Both the position numbers and the translations under genes were made by a program. A stretch of 64,000 nt of DNA from Lachnospiraceae bacterium (GTDB taxonomy: Bacteria; Bacillota; Clostridia; Lachnospirales; Lachnospiraceae). Under the pieces are notes generated by a model. It had not been told where the DNA came from and made no database searches. It saw nothing but the letters and a program-made list of their open reading frames with translations. This document shows positions 24,469-34,560 of this stretch, piece after piece. Numbering within the stretch: the first letter of the stretch is position 1; the number at the start of each line of letters is the position of its first letter. The DNA lies in NCBI GenBank assembly GCA_017437065.1, contig JAFSBX010000097.1, positions 1 to 64,000 on the forward strand, read 5' to 3'.

Positions 24469-26610
24469 TTAATACTCTACTTCAATGGTTTCGCCAAATC
24501 TTACTACACGGACGGTATCTACAATTCTTTCACACAGTTTTGCACTTTGTACATCCGGCTGTTGACCTCCAATGGATACGATAAACTCGCCCGGCTCTAC
24601 CACACATTTTCCATCCTCGGTAATTAATGCAAAATCCCTCGGAGTCAATTCAATTTCCACTTTTTCTTTTTCTCCCGGCTGAAGTTCCACCACTTCTATT
24701 CCTCTAAGCTGCCATCTTGGTGTTTCCACACTTGCTTCCACGTCTTTAATATATACCTGTACAGCTTCATGTACCGCATATGCTCCTGTATTCTGCACAC
24801 ATACGCTTACTTTAATATTTTCTCCCATTTGTACAGATTCTTTATCTACCTTGGCGTCACTGTACTTAATGGCAGAGTAAGTCAATCCGTAACCGAACGG
24901 ATAGAGTATATGATTATCTGTATAACGATATGTTCTGTTCTTCATACTATAATCGCAAAAATCCGGCAAACTCTCCGTTGACTCATAAAATGTTACTGGT
25001 AATTTACCACATGGAGAAATATCTCCAAACAATACCTCTGCAATTGCTTTTCCGCCTCTAGCCCCCGGATACCAGCAATTTAAAATGGCATCTACATTTT
25101 TATCAGCCCAGCTCACATCAAGCGCACTACCTGCCAACAAGCACAAAATAACAGGTTTTCCGGTTTCTACTATACGTTCTAAAAGTTCCTGCTGCAATCC
25201 CGGAAGTGCTAAGCCCTTCTTATCACCACTTGCATATTCATTTCCGGCATCCCCTTCTTCACCTTCAATTGTTGCATCAAGACCAAGACACATGATAACA
25301 ACATCCGAACGCTCAGCCGCAATAATAGCTTCTGTAAATCTGTCTTTTTCTTCTGCCAAAAATTCTACCTTCTCTTTATATAAATGAGAACCCTGTGCAT
25401 GAATAACCTTTACGTCCTCTCCTACATATCTGCGTATACCATCTAACGGAGTAATATATTCGGAAGAAGTACCTACATAATTTCCGATAAGTCCATCTCT
25501 TGAGTCTGCATTCGGTCCAATCACTGCAATTGTTTTTATCTTGTCCTTTTTCAATGGAAGAATACCATTATTTTTAAGAAGAACCATACTTCTCCTTGCA
25601 GCTTCAACTGATAAGTCTACATGTTCCTTGCATTCTACCATATCATAAGAAATATTCTCATATGGAGATGGATAATCTTTCATCATACCTAATCTGATTC
25701 GTACTTCCATCAAGCGTTCTACTGCCTGTGTAATTGCTTCCTCCGAAACAAGGCCTTGCTTATATGCTTCATTTAAATAATTAAACGCAGTACCACAATT
25801 CAAATCACAGCCATTGTTTACAGCCATTGCTGCTGATTCCTCTACAGTATTAGTCACACCATGATGCTCATGGAAATCAAGAATTGCCCAGCAATCCGAC
25901 ACTACATGTCCTTCAAACCCCCATTCTTCACGAAGAATATCCTTTAACAATGTCTTGCTGCCACAAGCCGGTTCTCCATTTACACGGTTATAAGCTCCCA
26001 TCACTGCTTCAACCTTTCCGTCCCGTACACATCTCTTAAAAGCATAAAGATATGTATCATACATATCCCTTTTTGACGCCTTTGCATCAAATGAATGCCG
26101 AAGTTCTTCCGGACCACTATGTACTGCAAAATGTTTAGCACAAGCAGCTGCCTTTAAATGATCCGGATCATTTCCCTGAATTCCTTTAATAAAGGCTACG
26201 CCCAACTCTCCTGTCAAATATGGATCTTCACCAAAGGTTTCATGTCCTCTTCCCCATCGTGGGTCTCTGAAAATATTTACATTAGGTGCCCAAAAGGTAA
26301 GTCCCTTATAGATACCATGATCACCACGTCTTGAAAACTCATTAAACTTTGCTCTTCCCTCCGTAGAAATCACATCCGCAATTTTATATAAAAATTCTTT
26401 ATCAAATGTAGCAGCAAGTGCAATTGCCTGTGGAAACATTGTAGCTTCCCCAGCACGTGCCACACCATGCAATGCTTCATTCCACCAATTGTATTCTGGA
26501 ATCTGCAATCTGTTAATTGCAGGCGATTCATATAACATCTGATCCATTTTTTCTTCTAATGTCATCTGACTTACCAGTCTTTTTGCATATTCTTGAGTCT
26601 CTTTACTCAT
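24469..26610 (-). CDS. GH3 glycosidase, probable cytoplasmic beta-xylosidase
   Basis: 713 residues, ATG behind GAGGGA. GH3 architecture: N-terminal barrel (NWWNEALHGVARAGEATMFP, GRGHETFGEDPYLTGEL, KHFAVHSGPEELRHSFDA), nucleophile Asp in GHVVSDCWAI, then the second domain (VIGPNADSRDGLIGNYVGT, AILNCWYPGARGGKAIAEVL) and a C-terminal fibronectin-like domain (VEPGEFIVSIGG). The WWNEALHGV form is typical of xylosidases and xylan-linked GH3s. Without a signal peptide it should release xylose from imported oligosaccharides. It is divergent from an AraC-type gene and precedes the GGDEF sensor gene. Confidence 0.9.
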   Translation of the reverse strand: MSKETQEYAKRLVSQMTLEEKMDQMLYESPAINRLQIPEYNWWNEALHGVARAGEATMFPQAIALAATFDKEFLYKIADVISTEGRAKFNEFSRRGDHGIYKGLTFWAPNVNIFRDPRWGRGHETFGEDPYLTGELGVAFIKGIQGNDPDHLKAAACAKHFAVHSGPEELRHSFDAKASKRDMYDTYLYAFKRCVRDGKVEAVMGAYNRVNGEPACGSKTLLKDILREEWGFEGHVVSDCWAILDFHEHHGVTNTVEESAAMAVNNGCDLNCGTAFNYLNEAYKQGLVSEEAITQAVERLMEVRIRLGMMKDYPSPYENISYDMVECKEHVDLSVEAARRSMVLLKNNGILPLKKDKIKTIAVIGPNADSRDGLIGNYVGTSSEYITPLDGIRRYVGEDVKVIHAQGSHLYKEKVEFLAEEKDRFTEAIIAAERSDVVIMCLGLDATIEGEEGDAGNEYASGDKKGLALPGLQQELLERIVETGKPVILCLLAGSALDVSWADKNVDAILNCWYPGARGGKAIAEVLFGDISPCGKLPVTFYESTESLPDFCDYSMKNRTYRYTDNHILYPFGYGLTYSAIKYSDAKVDKESVQMGENIKVSVCVQNTGAYAVHEAVQVYIKDVEASVETPRWQLRGIEVVELQPGEKEKVEIELTPRDFALITEDGKCVVEPGEFIVSIGGQQPDVQSAKLCERIVDTVRVVRFGETIEVEY

Positions 26611-26747
26611 ACTATCCCTCTTTTCTTTTTTTCTTTTAATGTATCAGCTATATCTTGCTATTGCTCCATAATTCTTGTTTTTTTACTCCTAATTGTTGCT
26701 GTTCTCAGCTCGTATATAACTCTCTCTTACATTTACAAACTTTAGAT

Positions 26748-26775
26748 TGTTACTTTTAAAAAAAAGAACTATAAT
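26748..26775 (+). promoter_or_regulatory. Promoter of the plus-strand AraC gene
   Basis: TTGTTA, 16-bp spacer, TATAAT, about 55 bp before the ATG at 26831, in the 220-bp region divergent from the GH3 gene. It is the only promoter I can propose for the single plus-strand gene. Confidence 0.6.
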
Positions 26776-26830
26776 AAGAAAAAATGCTTTTATAGAATTC
26801 TAAAGAAAAAAGCGAAAGTGAGAGTCAGAT

Positions 26831-27721
26831 ATGATTGAAAATCTTAAAGGGCTATACGAAACTGTTATGTATCAACACGATTCACCTATACGTCTTTACA
26901 GCAACGAAGAGTACGAGAATTATCCTCTACACTGGCACACGCCCATAGAGATTATCATGCCCACCAGTAATCACTATACAGCAATTATTGGTGGTGAGCA
27001 TATTCATTTGGATGTTAATGATATTCTATTTATCTGTCCTGGGGTCCTTCATGCTTTGGAAGCTCCGCAGACCGGTGAACGCATTATTTTTCAGGCTGAG
27101 ATGTCTATGTTACGGGAACTCCCTGAGATAGAATTTCTTCTTAGTCTTATTTCCCCTGCATACACTATTTCTGCAAAAAGTTCATCCGTATTACACGATG
27201 AAATAAGAAAACTTCTTCTTGATATCACTCATGAATATCACAGCAATAACATGTTATCAAGTACCTGTATTTATAGTCACTTGCTCGAAATCTTCGTCCT
27301 AATTGCCCGCAATTATACTGCAAACTTACGCCACCTTGATTCAAACTCACAAAAACAACAGGAGTACATCGAAAAATTTATTTCCATTTGTAATTATATC
27401 AACAACCATTGTACAGAAGATCTCACTCTTGATATGGTTGCAAATCTCTCTGGATTTAGTAAATATCATTTTTCAAGACTCTTTAAACAGTTTACTAACA
27501 TTACATTTTATAAATATCTTAATCAAAAACGTATAGTACATGCAGAAATGTTGCTTGCAGACCCTTCCATTAATGTTTCCGAGGTTGCGTTAAGCTGTGG
27601 TTTTCAAAGCCTTTCTGCCTTTATGCGTATGTTTAAACTAATTAAAAAATGTACTCCAACACAATATCGCAATATGTATCTTTCCGTCTCAACTGAGCAT
27701 TTTAACCAAACTACAACTTAG
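26831..27721 (+). CDS. AraC-family transcriptional regulator (cupin plus helix-turn-helix)
   Basis: 296 residues, ATG behind GTGAG. N-terminal cupin sensor (YPLHWHTPIEIIMPTSN, DILFICPGVLHALEAP). The C-terminal tandem helix-turn-helix has LTLDMVANLSGFSKYHFSRL and NVSEVALSCGFQSLSAFMRM, ending CTPTQYRN. It is cytoplasmic and the only plus-strand gene in the window, divergent from the GH3 xylosidase and convergent with the GH8 gene (38 bp between stops). It probably controls one or both; a specific operator was not found. Confidence 0.9.
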   Translation: MIENLKGLYETVMYQHDSPIRLYSNEEYENYPLHWHTPIEIIMPTSNHYTAIIGGEHIHLDVNDILFICPGVLHALEAPQTGERIIFQAEMSMLRELPEIEFLLSLISPAYTISAKSSSVLHDEIRKLLLDITHEYHSNNMLSSTCIYSHLLEIFVLIARNYTANLRHLDSNSQKQQEYIEKFISICNYINNHCTEDLTLDMVANLSGFSKYHFSRLFKQFTNITFYKYLNQKRIVHAEMLLADPSINVSEVALSCGFQSLSAFMRMFKLIKKCTPTQYRNMYLSVSTEHFNQTTT

Positions 27722-27759
27722 TAAACAACATTGGATTGTACACACAATGATGGAGAGCT

Positions 27760-28896
27760 CTACCATATTCTATATTTTCCACTAAGGGCAAGAAATGCAA
27801 AAAGATACAAACAATTATCATAATATCGTCGCTCTCCCGTTCTAAGAGGTGTATTCCAAAATCGTTCCACCCATTCTTTACTGGTATCGTTCCATGCAGC
27901 AAGAACAGACTGTGCTACGGTTGCCGTTATTGCAACCGGATGGAGTACCGATTCTTCGGCTATTCTTCCATCAATTTCATATGTGTGATAGTTACCTTTG
28001 ACAGCATCTTCACGCAAGAACTTCTGAACCTTGTCTGCTGCTACACATTGTCCTTCATCAATACCAAACCACGCATAGTCCAACCCTATATTAGCTGCTG
28101 TTCGATATGCATCACTAAAAAACCAATCATGTCTGTCTTCTGTCCATGGAAGCTTTCTACTCATAGGACTTCCGTCAAACTCTGCATATTCCGCATTAAA
28201 ACCGGTAACAGGATGACATGCTTTTATCAAATATTCACGACTTGCCTTAGCAGCTTCTTTCCAAAACTCCCTGTCTTCTTCATCTGCCCACAATGCAAAC
28301 AACTCATAAAAATGTGGCAAGTGGTAAGAAGGATCTGTAAAATCGATTCCTGGTACAAAAAGAATCTGATGATTTTCAAGATTCCACATAGGTGTACCTA
28401 ATCTTCCACCTTGCCCTTTATGCAAGCAGGCACGCAATATTTCCTTAGCTTGTGTTTCATAATCAAAAATGCCTTCTCCATTTCCCCATCTGTGTGATGC
28501 AAAAAACAATGCCATTGCAAAAAATTCTTCACCATCGGGTGCTGGACCATATGCATTCTTACTTCCATCTAATGCACATGACCAGGCAAAATAGCCCTCA
28601 TTCTCACCTTCTTTCATCCACATGTTAGTTTTTGCCCATTTCCATAATCTGTCAAATTCATCTTTCCAGCCAAGCTGAACACAAATCATCATACCATAAG
28701 ACATTCCTTCTGTTCTTACATCTATATTCCCGGTATCTACCATATATCCCATATCATCACCTACTGGATAATATAAACGCTCTTCATCGTTTCCATAGAA
28801 AATTGTATCTGTTATTTCCTTTAACTTTTTTTCAATATCATTCTCTAAAATTCCAATTTCTGAAAAAATATTGCGAAATTCTTTACTTGTACGCAT
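27760..28896 (-). CDS. GH8 reducing-end xylose-releasing exo-oligoxylanase (Rex)
   Basis: 378 residues from the ATG at 28896, which has AAGGAG 9 bp upstream; the GTG at 28905 would touch the ribosome site. GH8 features: the general acid Glu in DVRTEGMSYGMMI, FAWSCALDGSKNAYGPAPDG, GIDFTDPSYHLPHFYELFA and the candidate base Asp in WFFSDAYRTAANI. Rex enzymes cut xylose from the reducing end of xylo-oligosaccharides of three or more units. There is no signal peptide, so it is cytoplasmic like the GH3 enzyme it would work with. It lies behind a terminator that closes the ABC transporter operon, so partial read-through or its own promoter must express it. Confidence 0.92.
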   Translation of the reverse strand: MRTSKEFRNIFSEIGILENDIEKKLKEITDTIFYGNDEERLYYPVGDDMGYMVDTGNIDVRTEGMSYGMMICVQLGWKDEFDRLWKWAKTNMWMKEGENEGYFAWSCALDGSKNAYGPAPDGEEFFAMALFFASHRWGNGEGIFDYETQAKEILRACLHKGQGGRLGTPMWNLENHQILFVPGIDFTDPSYHLPHFYELFALWADEEDREFWKEAAKASREYLIKACHPVTGFNAEYAEFDGSPMSRKLPWTEDRHDWFFSDAYRTAANIGLDYAWFGIDEGQCVAADKVQKFLREDAVKGNYHTYEIDGRIAEESVLHPVAITATVAQSVLAAWNDTSKEWVERFWNTPLRTGERRYYDNCLYLFAFLALSGKYRIW

Positions 28897-28918
28897 ATCA
28901 CACACTCCTTTTTTATGT

Positions 28919-28957
28919 AAAAAAAAGCCAGAGTAAATCTCTTTATTCTGGCCTTTT
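28919..28957 (-). terminator. Terminator after the ABC permease genes
   Basis: On the minus strand GCCAGAATAAA pairs with TTTACTCTGGC over a short loop and is followed by TTTTTTTT. It lies 40 bp beyond the permease stop and directly before the GH8 ribosome binding site. Confidence 0.9.
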
Positions 28958-28996
28958 AACGGAAATTAAAACATATAAACGTATCATATGTAATCA

Positions 28997-29899
28997 CTAT
29001 TCTTTAACTCCACCTAATGTAAGTCCTGCAACAAAATATCTCTGCAAGAAAGGATACAAACATACAATCGGTAACATCGTGAATATAGTTGCTGCTGCAC
29101 GAATAGATTCCGGTGTGACTGCACCTGCTGCATTCTTCATCGCTTCTGCTGAAGCCCCCTGATTTGTTACAGAAGATAATAGTTTCATCAATTCATACTG
29201 TAATGTTGTGTATTCATCACTCATACGGTTATATAACATAGCATCGAACCATGAGTTCCACTGTCCTACTGCAACAAACAAAGCAACCGTGGCATAAACC
29301 GGCTTACACAGTGGTGAAATAATCTTAACAAATATCTGCATATATCCGGCGCCATCAAGCTGGGCAGATTCCTCAAGACTGTCCGGAAGTCCGTTCATAT
29401 AAGTACGAAGAACCAACATATTAAATGCACTAATTGCTCCAGGAACAACATATACCCAGAAACTGTTTGTTAATCCCAAATTCTTATAAAGCAAGAATGT
29501 CGGAATCATACCACCATTTACATACATGGTAATTACCCAAAACAAGGATAACTGTTTTCTGAAAAGAAAACGCTTCCTACTGACAATAAATGCCAACATT
29601 GCATTTGCAGCCAAGGATAATACCGTACCAATAACCGTACGAGCTACTGTTACAAAAGCACCTGTAACCAAATTATCCCTCTGTAATACCGTAATGTAAT
29701 TTTTCAATGACCATTTTCTTGGCCATAAATATATTCCACCTCTAAGAGCATCTGTTCCATCATTAAATGATATTGCAAGTGTATTTAAAATTGGATATAG
29801 CGTCATAACCACAAAAAACGTCATGAACAATGCATTACACACAACAAACGCTACATTCGAAGGTGACATATTTCTTTTCTTACGCATAACCTTTTCCAT
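28997..29899 (-). CDS. Carbohydrate ABC transporter permease (YtcP/AraQ type)
   Basis: 300 residues from the ATG at 29899 (AGGAGG 9 bp upstream); an upstream in-frame start would overlap the previous gene. Binding-protein-dependent permease with about six membrane helices. The cytoplasmic EAA loop is SLEESAQLDGAGYMQIFVKI. The C-terminus ends LQRYFVAGLTLGGVKE, standard for this family. It pairs with the upstream permease and the lipoprotein to import xylo-oligosaccharides. No ATPase gene is present; as usual in these bacteria, a shared MsmX-type ATPase elsewhere would energise it. Confidence 0.93.
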   Translation of the reverse strand: MEKVMRKKRNMSPSNVAFVVCNALFMTFFVVMTLYPILNTLAISFNDGTDALRGGIYLWPRKWSLKNYITVLQRDNLVTGAFVTVARTVIGTVLSLAANAMLAFIVSRKRFLFRKQLSLFWVITMYVNGGMIPTFLLYKNLGLTNSFWVYVVPGAISAFNMLVLRTYMNGLPDSLEESAQLDGAGYMQIFVKIISPLCKPVYATVALFVAVGQWNSWFDAMLYNRMSDEYTTLQYELMKLLSSVTNQGASAEAMKNAAGAVTPESIRAAATIFTMLPIVCLYPFLQRYFVAGLTLGGVKE

Positions 29900-29909
29900 T
29901 TTAAACCTC

Positions 29910-30869
29910 CTAGAATAACCTCTCTTCACCATTGCGTTTCGCAATCTGGTTTGCAATGACAATCAAGACAATGCTGACTACGCTCTTAAATATACCTGCT
30001 GCTGTACCGATTGCATAGTCTCCCTGACTAATCCCCCATTTGAGTACATAGATGTCAATTGTCTGAGATACACTCTGTACCAAACCATTACCTAACAGAT
30101 ACTGAATTTCAAAACCCGCATTTAAGACATTACCTACATTCATCAACAGAGTAATTATAATAGTCGGTTTAATTCCCGGAAGGGTAACATACTTTATCTT
30201 AGCGAAACGACCTGCACCATCAATAGCCGCCGCTTCATATAAAGACGGATCAATAGATGTAATCGCTGCCAAATAGAGGATTGCATTCCATCCTGTTTCC
30301 TTCCATACATTAGCAAACGCTACAATTGGCCAAAAGTACTTAGGATGCGCAAAGAAATTCAAAGGCTGGTCTAAAACACCAAATTTCAACAGTAGTTCAT
30401 TAATGATACCTGATGTTGAAAGAGCATCATGAAGAATACCTGTTACAATAATCCAAGAAAGGAAATGCGGCAGATAAGAAATTGTCTGCACTACCTTCTT
30501 ACTCCTCTTTGACCTAATCTCATTGAGCAGTATCGCAAAGAGAATTGCCATGCTAAGACTTGCAACAAGATTAAGCACCCCCATCGCCAACGTATTCCTA
30601 ATTACGCGAAGAAATGTTGCATCCGAAAACAGACGTACAAACTTTGCAATTCCTATAAATTCAGAACCAAACAGTCCATCCTTCGGCTTGTAATCCTGAA
30701 AAGCCATAAGCCAGCCAGCTAACGGTGCATAATAGAAAATAATACCATAAATAACCATTACCGCTGCCCAAAACAACAATACTTTCTGTCTTTTTACTTC
30801 TTTCCAAGTAATTTTTGTCTTCGGCTCATTTGCATTCGCTTTTGTCTTAACCTTTGCTTTAGAAGACAT
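29910..30869 (-). CDS. Carbohydrate ABC transporter permease (LplB/UgpA type)
   Basis: 319 residues with a Lys-rich N-terminus before the first membrane helix (VLLFWAAVMVIYGIIFYYAP). The EAA loop is YEAAAIDGAGRFAKIKYVTL, which contacts the ATPase. About six membrane helices are visible, ending FKSVVSIVLIVIANQIAKR. It follows the lipoprotein gene, with a stable hairpin in the 67-bp gap, and is 10 bp before the second permease. Confidence 0.93.
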   Translation of the reverse strand: MSSKAKVKTKANANEPKTKITWKEVKRQKVLLFWAAVMVIYGIIFYYAPLAGWLMAFQDYKPKDGLFGSEFIGIAKFVRLFSDATFLRVIRNTLAMGVLNLVASLSMAILFAILLNEIRSKRSKKVVQTISYLPHFLSWIIVTGILHDALSTSGIINELLLKFGVLDQPLNFFAHPKYFWPIVAFANVWKETGWNAILYLAAITSIDPSLYEAAAIDGAGRFAKIKYVTLPGIKPTIIITLLMNVGNVLNAGFEIQYLLGNGLVQSVSQTIDIYVLKWGISQGDYAIGTAAGIFKSVVSIVLIVIANQIAKRNGEERLF

Positions 30870-30887
30870 ATATACACTCCTTTTCTT

Positions 30888-30925
30888 AAGAGAGGCAGAT
30901 GATAAAACTATCTATCTGCCCTCTT
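30888..30925 (-). other. Stem-loop between binding-protein and permease genes
   Basis: AAGAGAGGCAGAT pairs with ATCTGCCCTCTT over a 13-nt loop. There is no T run after it on the minus strand, so it is probably an mRNA-stabilising or partial-termination structure. Such hairpins often keep binding-protein transcripts in excess over permease transcripts. Confidence 0.65.
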
Positions 30926-30936
30926 CACTACTTTTC

Positions 30937-32670
30937 TTATTCGTATTTTGCAGCAGTTTCCATTCTTCTATCAAGTTCTTCCTGCATTTCTGCAATAAAT
31001 GCCTGTGGATTACAACTGTCGTATACACCCATATACTCTTCCCATGCACTCTCGAAATCACTTGCCATAACTACCTTAGGAAGATATTCATGTTTGATTT
31101 CTCCCATCTTAACCCATGCCATACCACCTTCTGTTGAAGTTGTCATGTTGTTAGAATATGAATACATCGGATACCATGGTCCCGGTGCTTCACTTGTTCC
31201 AAGCATTCCAACATATGTTTCTACTCCATATGCTGTGAAGCATTCCTGAACATCCTTACTTAAACCATCATAGAATTCTCCACTCTGATAGTCCGGTTTC
31301 ATAGCGTTAATACCATCACGACTTGTTCCTTCGTACTGTGGGAAGTATGAATAATTACATAAATGAGATGTTTTATATGCTGTGTCACTTGCCTGAATTC
31401 TCATTTCTTCTGTACGATAATATTTACCTTCTTCATCTACATCATAATCAATGCCTTCTACACCCCAGAAACGAAGATCATGTACTTCCTGACCAAGTAA
31501 ATCATTTATAAACTGCATTGCACCTTCCACGTCTTCACAATCTACGGAAATCGCGATACCACTTGCTGTATTTAATGTACCGCCTGCTGTATGCCACTGG
31601 TTCTGAATACCTTCATCAATTGTAATCGGAAGCGGAACATAGCTACATCCCTTTTCATCAAGTCCCTGCTGTTTTATCGCATCACCTGCTGAGTATGCAA
31701 AATCCCACCACTGATCAATCATACCAAGAACACGACCTGTTGAAAGTTTGGAAATGTACTCATCATATGTCTGTGTGAAAGATTCAGGATCTACAATACC
31801 TTTCTGATATTCTTCGTTAAGTTTCTGGAAATAACGTTTTGCAGTAGGTGTTGTATTGTAATCAATAACCTTAAGTTCATCCGGATCTACAATAACGGAA
31901 CCATCGTTTGGATATCCATCAAGGAATTCCGGTGCATTTTCAAGACAGAAATAACGCCAGTCCTCACAAAGAATGGTATAGGGGATATTTGCTGTTCCAT
32001 CTTCCATTGTAGGATTTGCCTCGTAATAAGACTCAATCAATTCAAAGTACTGATCCAATGTCTTTACTTCCGGATATCCTGCCCACTCAAGAACTCTTGT
32101 CTGAATCCAGAATGCTTCATCATTATGTGTTGTAGCCTTTTCGTCACCATGGATATTTTGGAACTGATTAATCCAGTAAATATGTCCATCTTCCTGACGA
32201 AGTCTGTCCCATTCTTCCTCTGTGAGATACTCTTTGATATTAGGATATTTGTCAATATAATCATCCAGTGGAATCAATGCTCCTGCATCATAAAGTTGAC
32301 GCATACCATCACCACCATCAATAAAGTCAGGATATTCTCCACCGGCAATTAATGTTCCGACAGCTTCTTCTGCAGTCTGACCTGTCAGCCATGTTTCTTT
32401 AACCTTAGCACCTGTCAATTCAGTAATCTTCTGCTGAATTTCATTGTCATCATTGATTTCTGTTGTAGCAGGTACTGCAAAAAATGCCGTAAATTCTTTA
32501 ATCTCAGTATTTTCTGTTTCATTCCCCTCCTGTGCATCACCACTTGTAGCTTTTGTCTGTTTTTCTGCGTTTGCACTTGTTTCGTTGCCTTTGTCACTGC
32601 CACAGCCTGTAATCATTGACATTGTCAATACTGCTGAAACAAAAAGTGCAACAATTTTTTTAATCTTCAT
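30937..32670 (-). CDS. Lipoprotein sugar-binding protein of the ABC importer
   Basis: 577 residues, ATG with GGGAGG 8 bp upstream. Lipoprotein signal peptide with lipobox ITGCGS (Cys ~23) and a Ser/Thr/Glu/Asn-rich tether. The body is a large LplA/YtcQ-type family 1 solute-binding protein (EEWDRLRQEDGHIYWINQF, TGRVLGMIDQWWDFAYS, FWGVEGIDYDVDEEGKYYR). It is anchored outside the membrane and should capture xylo- or arabinoxylo-oligosaccharides. It lies 163 bp behind the TCS-esterase unit, which suggests its own promoter under control of the YesN-type regulator. Confidence 0.93.
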   Translation of the reverse strand: MKIKKIVALFVSAVLTMSMITGCGSDKGNETSANAEKQTKATSGDAQEGNETENTEIKEFTAFFAVPATTEINDDNEIQQKITELTGAKVKETWLTGQTAEEAVGTLIAGGEYPDFIDGGDGMRQLYDAGALIPLDDYIDKYPNIKEYLTEEEWDRLRQEDGHIYWINQFQNIHGDEKATTHNDEAFWIQTRVLEWAGYPEVKTLDQYFELIESYYEANPTMEDGTANIPYTILCEDWRYFCLENAPEFLDGYPNDGSVIVDPDELKVIDYNTTPTAKRYFQKLNEEYQKGIVDPESFTQTYDEYISKLSTGRVLGMIDQWWDFAYSAGDAIKQQGLDEKGCSYVPLPITIDEGIQNQWHTAGGTLNTASGIAISVDCEDVEGAMQFINDLLGQEVHDLRFWGVEGIDYDVDEEGKYYRTEEMRIQASDTAYKTSHLCNYSYFPQYEGTSRDGINAMKPDYQSGEFYDGLSKDVQECFTAYGVETYVGMLGTSEAPGPWYPMYSYSNNMTTSTEGGMAWVKMGEIKHEYLPKVVMASDFESAWEEYMGVYDSCNPQAFIAEMQEELDRRMETAAKYE

Positions 32671-32833
32671 TTAAGATACCTCCCTTGTTTATTTGGTAAG
32701 TTCATTTTATCCAAAAATAGACATTCTAACAATCGGAGTAACTATATAAAAAAACATGAGAAAGTATAGAAAAAACTCTGCTTATTATTTTATACATAAT
32801 CTTATCCCGGCAGTATACTGACATATTGTCACA

Positions 32834-34555
32834 TTATTCAACATATCCAAATCCTAAAATGGTAAATTTCTTTTCCAAATCTTCTAATGCCATCTGTATT
32901 TTGATATGATGCACCTCACTTGTCTGCCCCTGTAACAAAATTACTGTATTACAATGTACCCAGCCATTAACATGGGGATCTGCCACAAGCACCCGTTTTC
33001 CATCCACAAAGACTTCTGCTTTCCCTACTTCCACAGCACCCGAATCCTTATAAACCAACATCAATGCCCTACATTGTATTTCCATTTCAAAAAAATCTTT
33101 CTTACTGTTATCTGTTCCTGTTCTATACCAATTATTTGAAAACATAGGAATCTGCTCCGGGTTCTCATCCATTTCTACACTTTGCAACTGCATATCTATT
33201 TCACAAAAAGTTCCCTCAGCCACCTTGCATACCTGATGTGCTGTTTTCCTGTCAAACAACCGGATATGTTCATAGTCTTTCCCATATACTACTTCCTTCT
33301 GCATCAACTTTGTGGTTTGGTCTTCCATAGGTTTTTGTTTTGCTGCCTCTTTGAACATATATATCAGACATTCCTTCATTATTCCGTGTCCTATATTGCT
33401 TGGATGATAAATATCATAGAAAAACTGATTTTTAGACAATACTCGTCCCTCATCCTTTTTCAAACAAAATTGCTCTGACACAGCATCTCTAATGCTAACC
33501 ATAGGCAATTCATAATGCTGTCCTATTGGTGCCAATCTTTCCTGGAGATTCCAGTCATAGGCAAATACTGCAAACAACATAACTACTGCCGGCTCATTTG
33601 GCAACGCTAAAATCTTTCTAACCAAACTTTCATAACAGATACCTTTAGTTTCATCACCTTCATCATTTACAGCAAATTCCACAATCACAATATCCGGTTC
33701 GACCATTCCCTCTCTTAATACGTCTCTTTCAAACCGAATAACACCAAGCTGCGAAGGCGTTCCTCCTACACCGGCTTTTATAAACTTTACATTTTCTCCT
33801 AATCCAAACTGTTCTGAAAACTCCAAATAGGTCTGATATGCATAACATTTGGTATGAATCGGTATTGCTCCTGCACCTTGCGTTATAGAACCACCAATAA
33901 ACGCTATCGTAACCTCTTCTCCACTTTTGGCTTTCTGTATAACTTTCTGCACTCTTGCTGTATTTCCAAGTTGCAACAAAGAGCGCTGAATCATCGCTTG
34001 ATAATCTAAAGAATTCTCATCAATCACTTCATCCTGAATCACCTCTGGTGCCTGAAAACCTTCTCTTAAATAAAATCTGACACTAACTGTTGCCTGCAGC
34101 TTACTTTGTCCAAACTCAAAACGAATCTGTCCCGGTTCTTTATCATCATCAGACCACTCTGCTTCATCCAGATAAATCATATGCTCTTTTCCGTCAGCTA
34201 TCATATCTAATATCAGGTTTGTGCCTGTTCCATACATATCTGTTTTTCCATACATCTGATATACAAATCTTACTTTTTCCCGTGCGGAAGATTCCATTAC
34301 CGAGACACCTATCGCATAAACAAGCTTTCGAAATCCCGATGTTGTTTTTAACAGTTCTAATTGATATTCATCTGTTACATTTCCTGTAATTGTTGCACTG
34401 TTAATCAATCTATTATCATTCTGATAAATTTCCTGCACACCAATACCGTCTGCTTGTTCCGTTGCATATATTTCTTTATCCTGCATAATATAAAAAAATG
34501 GTGTTTTTGTAATTGGATCTTTTGGTGCAACTGGTCTTTTTTTCGTATTTTCCAT
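32834..34555 (-). CDS. SGNH-fold esterase, probable cytoplasmic acetyl-xylan-oligosaccharide esterase
   Basis: 573 residues, ATG with GGGGGAA upstream. An N-terminal beta-rich domain (~1-185) is followed by an SGNH hydrolase domain: catalytic Ser in AFIGGSITQGAGA, Gly block AGVGGTPSQLG, Asn block VEFAVNDEGDE and Asp/His in YDIYHPSNIGHG. A C-terminal beta domain follows (~440-573). There is no signal peptide. Similar esterases accompany xylan loci of Roseburia and remove acetyl groups from imported xylo-oligosaccharides; that substrate is inferred from the neighbours. It starts 5 bp after the response regulator, so it is co-transcribed with the two-component system. Confidence 0.83.
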   Translation of the reverse strand: MENTKKRPVAPKDPITKTPFFYIMQDKEIYATEQADGIGVQEIYQNDNRLINSATITGNVTDEYQLELLKTTSGFRKLVYAIGVSVMESSAREKVRFVYQMYGKTDMYGTGTNLILDMIADGKEHMIYLDEAEWSDDDKEPGQIRFEFGQSKLQATVSVRFYLREGFQAPEVIQDEVIDENSLDYQAMIQRSLLQLGNTARVQKVIQKAKSGEEVTIAFIGGSITQGAGAIPIHTKCYAYQTYLEFSEQFGLGENVKFIKAGVGGTPSQLGVIRFERDVLREGMVEPDIVIVEFAVNDEGDETKGICYESLVRKILALPNEPAVVMLFAVFAYDWNLQERLAPIGQHYELPMVSIRDAVSEQFCLKKDEGRVLSKNQFFYDIYHPSNIGHGIMKECLIYMFKEAAKQKPMEDQTTKLMQKEVVYGKDYEHIRLFDRKTAHQVCKVAEGTFCEIDMQLQSVEMDENPEQIPMFSNNWYRTGTDNSKKDFFEMEIQCRALMLVYKDSGAVEVGKAEVFVDGKRVLVADPHVNGWVHCNTVILLQGQTSEVHHIKIQMALEDLEKKFTILGFGYVE

Positions 34556-34560
34556 ATTTA

